Positions 28,336 to 42,029 of a stretch of 64,000 bases of DNA are shown here, one piece after another. Location: NCBI GenBank assembly GCA_051294375.1, contig CM119263.1, positions 16,470,532 to 16,534,531 of the forward strand. Reading direction: 5' to 3'. Each line of letters opens with the position of its first letter. Within the stretch, counting starts at the first letter, position 1. Origin of the DNA: Paraspadella gotoi (taxonomy: Eukaryota; Chaetognatha). Both the position numbers and the translations under genes were made by a program. Under the pieces are notes generated by a model. That model worked only from the letters and a program-made list of their open reading frames with translations. It made no database searches and was not told the origin of the DNA.

Positions 28336-28911
28336 TTTCCCATGCTCCTTCCCACGTTGATTGACGTCATTCTCTCCAACGGATATCGATGTTTTCGTCG
28401 ACGACAAAATCTTTCTCGGGCTCAAGAGTCAAGACTCGAGACTCACTCAACTCACTCTCCATCATTTTCACACCCTCGCTGTTTTTCATCGCTCTTCACA
28501 TTCCTCCTCGCATTAGTCAAAGTTCACTATCTAATTCTCCTCTCATTTTCTTTTACCTTATTCTCCGCTGATGGTTATCAGTTTTTTTTACTCTCTCGTC
28601 CAATATCTTTACGCCTCGTTAGCTCTCTCTTGAGTCTTTTGCTTCCTCTGTTCATTAACACAAATAATAAAAGAGTTTATTTTCTTCTCTCTTTTTTACT
28701 CTTTTTTAAACTTTTTTTTTACATATTTCCATATCCACAGCCTCCAAAATTTTAGTATTTTAGTATGATTTATCTCTCTCTCTCTCCTTCGCTCTCTCGT
28801 CAGTTAAACCGCGAATCACGCTCATAATCACCTTCAACCCTTTAGCAAATTACTTTCGCTCGCGCACTTTATCCCAAATCAGTTCGGCGGCCTATCTCTC
28901 TCTCTCTCTCA

Positions 28912-28959
<48 letters not shown>

Positions 28960-28963
<4 letters not shown>

Positions 28964-29029
28964 TACTTCACCATCTCGAGCCATTCTGATTTTTTTCTTT
29001 CTCGATGAAGGTGATTATTTTTTGACGAC

Positions 29030-29078
<49 letters not shown>

Positions 29079-29142
29079 TACTTCACCATCTCGAGCCATT
29101 CTGAATTTTTCTTCTCGATGAAGGTGATAATTTTTTGACGAC

Positions 29143-29199
<57 letters not shown>

Positions 29200-29262
29200 T
29201 ACTTCACCATCTCGAGCCATTCTGAATTTTTCTTCTCGATGAAGGTGATAATTTTTTGACTA

Positions 29263-29265
<3 letters not shown>
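28960..29265. repeat. 115-121 bp tandem unit, three copies
   Basis: CACTTACTTCACCATCTCGA begins copies at 28960, 29075 and 29196. Each continues through TTCTCGATGAAGGTGAT to TTTTTTGAC and then a CT tract. Copies differ by single bases and CT length. Confidence 0.85.
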
Positions 29266-29336
<71 letters not shown>

Positions 29337-29758
29337 TCTCTCCCTCTTTCTCTTTTCTCCCCCTCTCCCTCCCTCTCTCTCTATCTCGCTGCTTCGACGT
29401 CCCTTACTAGTCCAGTCTTTTCGGAAAGTTTCCGATTATCTTAACTCTTCTACACTGTTCACTGTTTACTGTATATCCTGCTTCAAACGTAGCGAGACCT
29501 TTTAATCACAGCACAATTACCTTTAACTCATAATACTCCTTTACACCCCTGCCACTCCGCACCACCACCCCTTAACCTATCTCCTCTTCTCTTCTCTCCT
29601 CTCCTCCTCTTCTTTCCATCCGCCCTTTTGACCGCAGAGCTTGATCTCGCCACTCCCCGCGGCACAGATTTTTATCGGCCCCCGGTGCTTTACCCTTTCC
29701 ACTCTGCAACTCCTTGTCTCAGCTTCATCTCATTATATCTCCTCTGCATCTCTCGTCC

Positions 29759-29841
<83 letters not shown>

Positions 29842-30286
29842 ATTTCCCCAACGTCTCTTCCTCATTTTTCCTTTGACGTTTTTCGCCCCTCTCCTTCGAA
29901 CTTACCCTCAAATTTTTAACTTCCCTCACGCCCACCTTCTCTCTTTGCCCCTCAACCCTTTCTTACCCCTTTTCGCATCATCTATCTTCGCTCCCTCTTC
30001 CAACCAACCCTCGTCCTCACTTCCCCACTAACCCCACCTCCTCTTCCCCACCCCCACCTTACCCCCGCGCCTACTTCCTCTTCCTCTCGCGCTCGTCGTT
30101 GACCTCCTTTTCGCAACCCCGGCGCCTCTCTGCGCGGCGGGAGATTCAACCAATTTAGCGACTCGAACCGAAAATGAAAAAAAAAAAAGTTTTTTACGAG
30201 GCGAAGAACGTGAGTTTAGGGCGAAGAGAACCAAGTCTCTGATTAAGGGGCAAAGAATTTCCGTGCTGGGTTGACGGGGGAAGGAA

Positions 30287-30328
<42 letters not shown>

Positions 30329-32737
30329 GTATGGTCATTGGGATACTGTACTCGTATTAAATTTGTTTCAGTGATTCTCGCTCAGAATTGTCTAATTTTC
30401 TAATATAACCTGCTATGTCATTGTCTTGTTAATTCTGTTAATTTAAATATTTATATTTTGTTGAATTGTAAACTGTACAATTTATCTGTAATGCTGTATG
30501 CCCTTTTGAATGTACTGTTTCAACTAATTGTTGTAAACGAATAAAACACATATATATTAAATGAATGGATACTTTTTATACAATTTCATAAAGATTTCCG
30601 TAACTCTTATTGAAAGAAAGAAAAGATAGAAATGTCAATACTTTACTACTCACTAAGTACTCTTTAAACATTGTATCATTAAAGACAGTTTCTCGAAAAA
30701 AAAAAGCTTTTTGAAACCATTAATGCTACTTTCTTCGCTCTTTGGCAGAGTTTCTAAAAAAAGGATTCCCAACAAATTAAATTTGTCTCGGTTTTCCGCG
30801 AAAAAAGTTGGGAGGTAGGGAAAAAGAGGAAAGGTAAGACTCTACGAAAAGAGGAAAAGGGGGAAGTTAAAAGAGAAAAGAGAAGGCAAATCGAAAAAAG
30901 GAGATTGGGTCCGGATAAATATAAATATAAATAAAACAAGGAAAGGCTCACAGGAAAAGGGAAAGGTGAGAAACGTTGTTGTCTTTTTACGTCACGTGAC
31001 TTTGAGGTGCCAACTGCGTCCAACGAGAAAAACCGAAGAATTTGGAGGCGCGAAAATACAAAAAAAAAATGGGGGGGGGAGATTGGAGGAAAGGAGAAGG
31101 AAAGAAAAACAAGAAGAAAAAAGGAATGACGGAGAAAAGAGGAAGAAAAAAGGAAGGAAATATCAAAGAGAAGGGAAAAGAAAAATAAGAAGGAAATAGA
31201 AATAAAACACGAGAAAACCGGGGATGAGAAAAAAAAGAACAGAAAGAGAAAAGACGAAAGAAAAAGCAGTGGAAATATAGTTTAAGGAGGAAGGTGAGAA
31301 TATTCCGTGGTTGTGGTTGTGATTAGAAGGAGAAGAGGCAATGTTAGACTTAAAAGTGGGTAAACGGGGAATGGCGATTGCAATCATCAGGATCAGGTGC
31401 GCCGATCGATTTTTTTCTTCTTCTCTTTCTTCTTCTATTTCCTCTTGTGAGACGCCGCCGTCGCCGCTGCCGCCGTCGTCGTCGCCGTCGCCGCCGACAC
31501 CCCCGTCGCCACCGCCTCCATCGTCGCCGCCACCGTCCCCGACGCCGCCAAGGTTCTCGTCTTACACGCTAACTATTAATTCAATCAACGAGTTTTTATC
31601 GACTCAATATAATTTTACTTATTCAAATAATTTCTTTGAATATTTCTTCCGTTTTGCAGAAATAATATTTTTTTCTCCTAAGGCGGCTGCATCGACTGGT
31701 GCGGGGAAATCGGGAAGTGCTGACCCTTTATGCGTCACATTATTCCTAATCCTATTCGTATATTTTTCTCGTCGGTCGAACCAAAGGAAGATAAATCTCC
31801 CAGAAATCCCGTCGTCGATTTCGATCGTAAAAACGTCTCTAACCGATATTCGCCTCTTCCCATTTTTTCTTTCTCTTTCTCTTTCTCTTTCTCTTTCTCT
31901 TTCTCTTTCTCTTTCTTCCCCCTCCCGACGGTCCGACTCAGAGACCACCGCATAACTCTTTTTTTTTCCCTCAGTTCACTTGTGCTTTTTTTTTGGGGGG
32001 GGGGCCCGTCAGTCGTTTTCTAAGTTTTTCCACTCTTCCCTTCTTTTTGTTTCCTGTTTTTCTTATATTTATAGGTAAGCTCCCTTTTACCGGTATGTAT
32101 ATTGTATAATGTATAACCTCTCTCTGTCGCCGATTATTCTTCCTCCTTTCCCTGCGGGTAGAGTTCTCTTTTCTTTCCGCTTCACTTCTTCTCTAACCCT
32201 TTTTCCATTCGAAGTACCTTTCTCCCTAATCCTTTCCCATTAATCCCGACTTTTTCCTATCTCAACCTTAACCGTTGAACCGCCGCTTCCACTCTACGCA
32301 TACTCTCCCTATCTTATTACAACCATTTTATAATTACAAACTCAAAACAGAAAGAGAATAAGGAATTCTCTTCCCGCGACCGGATTCATCCCGTCCCCCC
32401 CATTCCTCCCTCGTTCCTCCTCGAAAAAGAGTTTGTTTACCTTTGGGATCGAAAATCTAAATCCGAGTCGACGCTGCCTCCATTCGATTTTCCTCAGTCA
32501 TCCTCTCAAAATCTTATTTATCATTATTTATTATCATAAATGTTATTATGTTGTTGAATATTATTATATCATATTATTTATTATACATTATCATATTTAC
32601 AATAACTTTATAATTCTACTAATTCTAAAATAACGTTGATAATGGTCGGAAACGGCACAGTGATGGCCCTATACGTTCTTATTTCCAGCGCTTCGTCATC
32701 GCTTCTCCCTTTTCAGCACATCCTTTCTTCCAGCAAG

Positions 32738-32769
<32 letters not shown>

Positions 32770-33030
32770 AGTCTCTCTCTCGCTCTCTATCTCTCTCCCG
32801 CAGTCTTTTCGTAGTAAACCGTCAAATATTTTTTTATTCTTTGTGCGAGGCTGCTTCACCAGGGAACAATGGTACAGTCAAAGTGAGCAGCGCTCGTTTT
32901 TGCACCCATTTTGCATTTTGAGTTGTTGCGGTCACTCCGAGAACCTTGAAGATTGCGACTTGTTTCGTGTCTTGTTAGCATAATTGTTATTTTCTTTTTT
33001 TTTTTTAAATCAACAAACTGTATACACAAT

Positions 33031-33084
33031 TGGCCACTTGCTCTCAAGTCTTCGGAGGCGTGGGTTCGAATCTCACCGCTACAA
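33031..33084 (+). pseudogene. tRNA-Leu-like 3' half, probably a tRNA fragment or SINE head
   Basis: CTCAAG (anticodon region), TCTTCGGAGGCG (long variable arm), TGGGTTCGAATCTCA (T arm with B box) and CCGCTAC (3' acceptor strand) are in tRNA-Leu order. The matching 5' acceptor strand and D arm are missing or shrunk to TGGCCACTTG, so it cannot fold as a whole tRNA. Confidence 0.5.
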
Positions 33085-34146
33085 CCAATACAAGTGGAGG
33101 AGGGAATTTTTAATAAGAAAAATTCGACCTCAGATTGAATTCAATGAACGCGAGTTTATTTAAATAATATCATCGAGGGAATGCGCGCGGAAAAGAAACT
33201 ACAATGACTTTTATATGCTCCACTTTATGCCGGTAATATTATTTACATTTTTTGAAATTAAAAAATCGATCTTCACTAAATTGTAAATGTAAGTTTTGGA
33301 ATCACATTTTCAAGTCCCGTCACATTCAACAGCCTCCAGATAAAGAAAAACCAAGTGTTCTTCCCCTTCGAAAAAAAAAATATCGCTGGCGTCTAAATCC
33401 ATTCCCGTCCTTTTTCTATTTACTTGGCGCCGGTATTTTGGTTTACTGTTTTTTTTTCCTCCACCGCATAAAGCGACGGGGTTTTTTAGACCACCGTATA
33501 TAAAACGAGAAATCTGAGAAAACGCTCGGTAAGGTGCCAAGAAAAGAGAAAAAGGAGATAAAGAGAAAGGAATAGAAAATGTCGAGGAAAAAAAAGAGGA
33601 AAAAATATGAGATTTAAAAAAAAATAGAGCGTAATGAGATTGAAATGGAAGGCGCGTGAAGAAAATACTATAATTTTATTAATAGTACGTATATAAATGA
33701 AAGAAAATTATCGTAATTGGAGAAAAATAAAAAAAAGAGTTTAAAAATGAAAACAAAACTAATTTGAAAATATATAACATACGATGGAAATCGATCCGAT
33801 AAAAATGTCGAAGTTATAAAGTGGAAATGAAAAGTTCGGAGAAAAAAAAGAGATTCCACAAACGAGTCTGAAAAAGGCATCTTTATTTCTTTTCATCTCT
33901 TTAATTTCCCCTAAAATGCGAATTAAGCCGAATACAAAATGACGCCAAGAAAAAAAGCGAGAATGAATGACAAAAAGGATGGGTTTTAAAAAAATGGTGG
34001 GAGCGACGGCAAATAAGTTTAATCGCCTTGTTATTGCAGATAAATTAATTTTTTTAATTTAGTTATCGAAATAATAAGCAGAATATATATATATATATAT
34101 ATTATATATATCTTTTTTTTTGATCGACCTTCCATCGAGAGTCTTG

Positions 34147-34607
34147 TTAATCGTCATTTTCGTCGTTTTCGTCGTTTTCGTCTTCTTTTCTTCTCTCAAC
34201 TCCTAGGTCCTCACCTTCTGCGTTACTTTCGGGTAATTTATTGCCTAAAAATAAGATCAACCGCCAACTAATTTCTTTTTTCCTCTCTCTCCATCGGTCC
34301 TAAATAAAGTATCTGTGTCGCTCGGGGTCTGCAAGGTTCTCACAGACACTCGCACACAACCAACCCCTGGCTCCGCGAACGTGTCAACCGAGCTCAACTT
34401 TTTTACTAAATTTTTCCGCTCTTGTTTTATTATTTTTACGTTTTAGTTTTCGTTTTTATTTGTTTTCGGGTCCGAGGCTTCGAAGGTCGAAAGAATCGGG
34501 AGGATGGGGAGCAGGAGAAAGGCTGGAGTGAGAAATTGGTAAGTGGTGGTGAATGGTTAGTGGTGGAACTTACGTCGCTGGGGAGGTGCTGATTTTTTCA
34601 TCGCCAT
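34147..34607 (-). CDS. Small two-exon gene for a 43-residue charged protein
   Basis: Exon 1 (34607-34574) starts ATGGCGATG with A at position -3 and reads MAMKKSAPPQRR. It ends at a consensus GTAAGT donor in phase 1. After a 329-base intron, exon 2 (34244-34147) follows a TTTTTAG acceptor in phase 1 and reads NKLPESNAEGEDLGVERRKE followed by DEN-DEN-DEN-DD and stop. The basic N-terminus and acidic tail suggest a nuclear or nucleic-acid-associated microprotein, but I recognise no family. Matching phases, good sites and codon-like composition argue for a real gene; its small size argues caution. It could also be an alternative form of a longer gene. Confidence 0.45.
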
Positions 34608-37600
34608 TTTTAGAAAATGTGGCGAAAGTGGGTGAAGGACTATCTGGAAACGAAAAACTAATTTCTGGGAAGTTATTGTAAAAGCGGAGGTAAAAAGTCG
34701 TGAGGCGTTGACAGTGATCGATGATGTTGTGAAAGGAAAAAGTATCACGTCCCGAACAAGTCGTACCTATGTATGAAAAAGATTCTGCATTAGAGGAAAA
34801 TATGAAAATTGCAAAAATTACTTGTTTCAGTATTAGATTTTATAATATTCATTAAAATTATATATTACAAATTCGATATGTGTTATTCGATACAATATGG
34901 TGAATGATTTATTTTTGACATATAAGTGACATGAATTAATCACGGTTCCATAATTTGTCAATATTAAAGTTTAAAAAAAAATGTACAAGCATAGAAGTTT
35001 CTTGAATACATGATAATCCAAAAGCTTAAATTTTTTTTTCCAGACAAAGCGAGAATTTTAAAGTTAAAAAAATGCATAAATGGTAGCAGATGTTATTGTC
35101 GTTTTAGAAAAGTTGAGGCCTGAGGGGAAAGCGCCAAAGGGGAGTTGGTGAGTCTCCCAATAAAGAGATCGGCAGCGGTTGAGAGATGTGTGGAATGCGG
35201 GGGCAAGACAAACCATAGTTTTTAACATAGAGAAGACAGAGACAGAGTCAGGTGCTGCGTTGCGGTACAACGTCGACGATTCGTTTAGTGACGTTACGAT
35301 ACGAAACGTTAGCTATGAACGAAGAGATATTCGCGCTGCTCTCAATTAAAAACAATAGCTTTAAAAAGACGCGTATCAAAAGCAAATTGTCTGACTGGTA
35401 AACGAACAAAGAATAATTCATGTACTATTTAAATACTGTTTTTTTTTTGTTGGCCGAGTAGGAATTCTAAATTAGGAACTTTAGTTACGTTTTTGATTCC
35501 CTTTTTTCCTTCTCACCCCATCTTCCCCTATCCTCGTCAATGTCGTCTCTCCGGCACCAAAATATGCAAATTAATCGTAAACAAAAGATTCCCATTTCCA
35601 TTTCCTCAGTCCATTTCCATTCTCCGGTTCTCAGTCATTTTTTGTGACTTGGTTAGCGCTGGAGAAAAAAAAATTATATAATATAAGGGAGCAATTTCAA
35701 TTCTTGCTGCGACAAAAAATTCTCAGTCTTGACGGCAGTTTTTTTCTGTCAGTGTTCCAATAATTTGATACAGAAAAACTCAGCAGTCGACAAGTACAGT
35801 CTCAAGCGCTATTCTCGTGTTTATAAAAACATGCAATCTCATCTTTATTTTTTCTCAATCAAGAAATCTACTTTTAAAATAATTCGAAAAAGTCTTGTGT
35901 TCAACAGCGTCACGTATTTACGTTGTATCCAAGTACAGTTATTATCTCTTCATTATCTTATATATTCTGAGCCCTAGGTTTTCATTTTTGATTTATCTAT
36001 GATTATCCATTTCCAAGCTTCGACAGATTTCCTTATATTTTATCGATTTCGAAAATAAGAATTTCCCGTCTTCGCTTGACAAAGTTGACAGTTATGGCGG
36101 AGATGCCAGATATGGTAAACGCAAATCTGGCTTTTAAAGCCATGATGGGTGTTTGTTAAAAAAAACCAGGGTTGTTCCACTCTTCAACTTTCACACTCTC
36201 TTGTTTTCATATTTATTGTTCCATGTTAATAAAAAGTGAATAAACTATAGCCTTTTTTGTTTCTTTAAATATAAATAGAGGATTTTTTTCCCTAATTGTT
36301 ATAAGGAGGCCCTCTCAACCTTCACACAATGCTCATCAAATAGCCATTATATTCCAGAAAACTCTTCCCTCCCTTTATCATCACTCTTTTTTCGTTTAAA
36401 GGTCTTTTTTTCTTATACGGTTACTTTCTTATCATTTCTCCCTTTGCTCCCTCGCCCGCATTCCCCAGTCTTTATCTTTCTCTTACCTTCTCCCCCACGG
36501 TTCCCACATTAAATCCGAAAAGGAGGTCAACCACGATTCCGTCCCGCATTCTCTTGGGGACCTGAAAAAACAGCCGACAATTGAACATCCAAAACATGAG
36601 GGGGGGGGGAAACAGTTCGCGAAACAAAAGAAAGGAAAAACAAAAACAAGTTTGATAAGAAAGCGAGGGCGACGGAGATCGAGAAAGTTTGCTCAAACGT
36701 CAGGGGAAAAAAAAAACTACAGGAGGGTCGAACAAGTTGCAGAAGTTTACAAATAGCAGACAGTTGCTTGAATCGAACAAAAAAAAAGTAAGTTCCTGTG
36801 ACAGGATAATTTCAGGTCAGAGGGGAGTTTGCTCACTGGGAATTCGGAGAAAAAAAATCAACAAAAAACCAAAAAAACTTAACCACAATGAGGTCGTTTC
36901 GCTTTTCAGTCTTTCTGCTCGAAGAAAAAGACAGAAAGAGAAGTACATAGGCAAAAGCTTTTAATAAGATAAACGACTTCTTTTCGGTTATTCCTCTCAG
37001 AGAATATGCAAACGAGGTTCGGTGCTGTTGAGACTTACCTATAATAAGGTCGTGGGGAGAAGAGAGTGGAAATTAGGATTCGCGAGAGTGAGGTGTTGTG
37101 GGGGGGAGAGGTTTGAGGAGGAGTTAATTCGAGAATGAGACTGAGAGGAGCGAAAGAAATAGAAAGGATAAAAACTGTTACCGAGTACAAAAGTGGATGG
37201 GATAGAAAGAGGAGAGACAGAAACAGACAGAGCGGCCGTTGACTCGAGTTGGTTTCGGTGGAGCAGGAAGGAAAAGTGGGAAAGGAAAAAAAGGGGGGGG
37301 AAAGAAAATCCTCGGATGGAATCCTTTTGTTGTTCCCCGATTCTTTTTTTTTTCGTCTCTTTTGTGACAAAAAAGAGACTCGTGGGTCTCATGGTTATTC
37401 CAAGGATAGAATCGTTGTGGCTTCGTTCGTTGACACCGTTGTGGGGGTTGTGGTAGCTGTGGTCGCTTAACTGCCGCTGAGGTTTTTTTATTCATGGTTT
37501 CTGGCTTCGAACTTTTTCATCATTATCTGATATTCAGTATCGGCATTAACATCAGCAAACCCCTGAGGACAAGAGAACGTCAGCAGGAGTCCCGATTCTA

Positions 37601-38684
37601 TTCTTATTCTCGTCTTCTTTCTAAACTCTGGATGTGTTCGCAATTCCTAAGACGGTTTTTTCTTTGGTCGCACCTTTGACGCCATTTTGACTGCGAGAGG
37701 TGCCATGTAAAATTGGAAAATATTTTTAAAATAAGAAAAAGGAGGGATGTTGTTTAAATTAAACGGAAGAAGTGTAAGGGGAAAACAGGAGTTACGTAAG
37801 CTTAGGGACGAAAGAAGAAAACGATATGATATGATATGATATGATATGATATGATAACGAACGTAGGAAAAGATAGGGTAGACCCATACAAGATTCTCTT
37901 GCCTTGACTTAAATGGGAGCAATAAGGCTGAGGCTTCCAAAATAAAAGTACGTGAAGGATTTATTTTTATGTGTAAAAATATAGCAAAAAAAGAAAAAAA
38001 AAACAAGAAAAAAAACATCAATGCTCATATTTAAAAGAAAAAAAAGTTAAAAATCAAGGAGTCGGATGAATTTTGCAAAATAAGTAAACCGGGGAGAGAG
38101 AGAGAAAAGAAAAGTTAAAAAGAAACAACTAAAAAGTCAAAAAAGTATAAAGTGCACTTTTCGACGAAGAGAGTTTTTTATTTTTTATCTCCTTTCCAGG
38201 AAAAGTAGTTCGATCTTCCAGAAAATGGAGAGAAGGAGAAAAATAGAAGGTTTTAAAATTCAGAAGGAGCGAAACCTCGGGGGTTTGCAGAAAACTGGGT
38301 GAAGAACAAGGGTTAAGACTTGGGAGAACTAAGAATGGAGATGCGGAATTAGGAAATTATGAATTATGAACGACGTAGATTGGTCATTCTCATTTTTTGG
38401 CAACGCGAAAACTTTCAATTCAGCGAGGGGAATGAATTTCAGGCTAGGTTTAATAAGCATCGGAGTAAAAACTACTTGAAAAACAATGTTTAAATCTCAA
38501 TAATGTTACCGGGTCTTTCATAGACTGAAACGTGGAGAAAAAAAAATGTCAACTCTATTTTCTGAATCCTTAAGTGACGTTAAAAAAAAAAAAGCTAAAA
38601 ATAAAAATTAATACAAATTGCCTCTCGGTATTCTGCTCTTCCGCTACGGTGTTGTTCTGTCAACGTTCCTTTTTCCCGACGCAG

Positions 38685-38760
38685 CTGCGTACGTTTGTCG
38701 GCGGCGCGGCGGCGGCGTCGGCGGAGGGCGTTGACGCCGGTGGTGGCAGGGGTTCCGAAG
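38685..38760 (+). CDS. Unassigned exon-like patch
   Basis: A strong acceptor (TTCCTTTTTCCCGACGCAG) precedes a frame LRTFVGGAAAASAEGVDAGG with a GTTGAG donor candidate after GAAG. GC-rich against AT-rich flanks. No family recognised. Confidence 0.2.
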
Positions 38761-39288
38761 GTTGAGGGGAGTGTCGATGGAAACTAAACCATGAAAACTA
38801 AAGAAAAAAATAACGAACCTCTCGAAAAGAAAGATAAGGGAATAACGATGAGAGGGGAATTTTGTCGGAGCCGCTTTTTGGGATCAGGTGGGAGAATTCG
38901 GCGCGAAAACCTCGAAATTTATTTCGCTTAAACGAATTACATGAAAAAAAAAGGGGGGGAGGCAAATGCGCTCGGTATTCGTAATGAGTGACATCGTTGT
39001 GCGTTCGTTTCTTTCTTTCTAAAATTTCTCGATTGCGTTTATTTATGCGCATGCACAAATTGCACTTGCCTCTGATCTTGGAAAGCATGAGGCAACTTTT
39101 TTTAATATTTTTACTTTATCTAAGTTAATCGCTACTTTAAAAACATGAAATTTTCGTATTACGGTTGAGATATTTTGTTTAAAAAAAAAAGAGTTTTAAT
39201 TTTAAAGAAAAGTTAATGGGTTTTCAATGAGTTTGAATGAATCGCGTCGTTTTGAGCTCGTGAATATGGAGACCTAATTATTGGAAAA

Positions 39289-39434
<146 letters not shown>

Positions 39435-40170
39435 GCAGGTAAATAAAACAACATTCTCCCAGATGTTTTTTGTCGTGATGATTACAAATCTAGTTAATTT
39501 TAATTAAAAAAGAACGGTAATTCCAATGTGTTTCGCCGCAGCGACTTTGTAAACTCGTGTATTTACGGTCACGCATTGTCAGTTCCAATGAGCGTTCAAT
39601 ACGCACTGCATCGGAATTCCGTACTTTATTCTTTATATGAATTCTTTAAAAACTAACCGTCGCTTATATTTGAGGTTCATTTCACAACAATAACAAAAGA
39701 ACAACAAAATACTATACGAAATACGGTGCATTTTTTTTCCGATCTCGTTACCGTAGTTTGACGTCTTCCACAGTTTGTTATTTCCTTAGTCGGCCCAAGG
39801 TAGAATCTCCAAATATATTTGTTCCAAGGAGAAGAACACAACAGTCACCGCGATATCCTGTCATTTATGTCAAGATCTTTACCGTCACAGAAACAGGAAA
39901 GCTATCGTCGACCTAATCCAAACGCGCATGCGCTCGATAAAATTCCACAACGCCGTCATCACGTGATCTCGTGAGCCAATATTTACTCGTCCGGAAAATA
40001 TTTCTTTCGTCTCTTCCTTTTCTTCTTCTTTTATTTTTCTCTTCACGTTTACTTCCATAGTTTTCTCGAGACTTTTCCTTCCTTGTTTTCTTTTACGACT
40101 CTACCCTACACGAGAAATAAATATCAATTACTTACTTGCTTTATTTTACTTTTCCCCACAGCCGTTTCTC

Positions 40171-40198
40171 GTTGCGCCGCGAGTTGTCGCGATGCAAC
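40171..40198 (+). repeat. GC-rich hairpin element, diverged copy
   Basis: Shares GTTGCGCCGCGAGT and the GCAACTCT end with the copies in the inverted repeat, followed by a similar downstream text (CTTTTCGGTCG). Central bases differ, but the outer stem pairs are kept. Confidence 0.65.
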
Positions 40199-40505
40199 TC
40201 TGTGAGTCACTTTTCGGTCGATGAGTTTATCTGTTAATTAATTTCTGTTACGTTTAAAAAGTTAATAACTGAGGTAAATCAGTACAGATTTTTTTGTTGA
40301 CTTATTTTTTTTATGCTCTAATTCTTTATATCAATATTTTAATTCTTTTACATCCATAAGATGATTTTACAGGCTCATTGTGACAAGCATCCACATAAAA
40401 AAATTACAAATATTACAATTACAATACCGGTTTTTCTTTTCTTTTTCCTACCATATTTGTCTCTCCTCTTCCTCTTCCTCTTCCCCCTCGCTTCCACGTC
40501 CCAAG

Positions 40506-40577
40506 CCACCGAGTATCGACTTTCGAAGAGATTTCCGCCGAATCAGCGGCGCAGAAGTCACTGGATTGACATCCAGG
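40506..40577 (+). CDS. Unassigned exon-like patch
   Basis: After a TC-rich tract ending CCCAAG, a frame reads PPSIDFRRDFRRISGAEVTG and ends at CATCCAG followed by GTTTTT. No family recognised; a one-exon guess. Confidence 0.2.
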
Positions 40578-40646
40578 TTTTTTTTTTTGGCGACTGTGGA
40601 TGAGGAAGGGGGTGAGGCATCGGGGTGGAAGTGCAGGAGGTTGTAA

Positions 40647-40780
40647 GGGGGGGGGGGGGGGGGGGGAAGGGAAGGATGTCGGGGGGGGGGGGGGGCGGGG
40701 GGGGGGGTGGGGGGGGGGGGGGGGGGGGGGAGGGGAAGGGGGCGGGGGGGGTGGGGGGGAGGTGGAAGGGGGGGAACTGG
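40647..40780. repeat. Poly-G tract, quadruplex-prone
   Basis: About 130 bases that are almost wholly G on the plus strand, broken by few A, C or T. Runs of ten or more G occur several times. The length is likely inaccurate in any sequencing technology. Confidence 0.85.
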
Positions 40781-40882
40781 GGAGGGGGATTAAGGGGACG
40801 AAAGGTCATCGACGTTTCGAATGTCGCGTTCGCGAGCAAACATCGATGGAGTCATCGGAAACCGCGGGAGAACAAGGATATC

Positions 40883-41021
<139 letters not shown>

Positions 41022-41756
41022 GCAAAGCGGCAAAAAAAATCTTTAAAAAGTTAAGAAAAAATTTTGTCACAAAAGAAACTTTTTGGCGGAACGAGGAAAG
41101 ACTTCATTAAAACGAAAAAAAAAAAAATGGCGAGGTAATTGGAACCAAAACGAATGGTGGAGGCTTTTGTGAAATTTTTTCTCGAATTCTACCGCGTGAA
41201 TGGAATAATAGGGAGGAAGGAAAGTCGCGACGAAAAGGAGCAACGTGAAAAAAACTAAATCACGAAGCGGATTCACAGATCGAGTCGATGAAAAACAGCA
41301 TTCACCAAAAGAGGAAAATAACGCGTTGGATTTTTTTTTCACGAATCAATAATTCAAGATTTCATTTCATACCGACTGCAAGTTGATAGAGATGGCCATA
41401 GAGATGACCATAGAGATGGCCAATTAGCCAATTGAGAACTGAGGATCTTGGAATTTTTCCCGAATCCGTCTTACGCCCGTGAATAGGGATTAAGAAACAG
41501 ACATATCATTAGTTGATGATCTTACGAAAAAGAGATAGTAATTATCACGTAATTATCACGAGATCGGAATACTTTTAGGAAATTAACTATACTTTTTTCT
41601 TTCGCCCCCTTTGGATAAATGAGTTATTTTCCAGTCTTATACTAATCAAATGAGAAGCCTTATTCCCTTCTGCATGAGTTGTTTCAATTAGATTTAGACA
41701 CTAGTTAATTAAGAACGTCAAAGACTCAAGATTCTAAGCCGATTTATTAATTTTTT

Positions 41757-41798
<42 letters not shown>

Positions 41799-41935
41799 TC
41801 TCTTCTCAACTCTCAACAAACACCGCCTCTATCGAGAATAGTCATTCCCGCAATAACTTTTAAAGATCAGTTTTTTAAGGAAAAGAAAAAAATAAAGAAA
41901 AACCTCCCAACGATTTTATGCAAATGAGATGTTAA

Positions 41936-42029
41936 TGTATTCCGCTTGTTCGATGAAACGTCTCCAGCAACGAACTGCGGTGACGCCGACTTCTTTAACA
42001 TCATTACTCTTTTGTTTCAACTTCAAGGT
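41936..42029 (+). CDS. Unassigned exon-like patch
   Basis: Frame DVNVFRLFDETSPATNCGDA followed by DFFNIITLLFQLQ, ending near CTTCAAG before GTTTTT. The amino acid pattern is protein-like, but the acceptor is weak and no partner exon was found. Confidence 0.2.

Larger units (their letters stand above)
26314..34146. other. Intergenic, satellite- and microsatellite-rich
   Basis: Contains GA/CT tracts (27377-27421, 29256-29337, 29758-29834, about 30290-30322), the minisatellites listed separately, a TTTCTC hexamer tract (about 31862-31917), a CACGTG palindrome (30991) and a short AT tract (about 34085-34112). A short ATG frame at about 26644 (MADCRSKRASGVAKSRGE) and a GCC/GTC-rich patch at 31440-31551 followed by KAAASTGAGKSGSADP at about 31680 look mildly coding, but I could not connect them. 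Confidence 0.45.

Noticed and set aside
28342-28755. 137-codon hydrophobic plus-strand frame
   Set aside because: Pyrimidine-rich sequence always yields Ser/Leu/Phe; no start context or family.
35064-35270. Minus-strand 68-codon frame that vaguely resembles a retroelement fragment
   Set aside because: No reverse transcriptase or endonuclease motif is visible, and the opposite strand gives nothing either.
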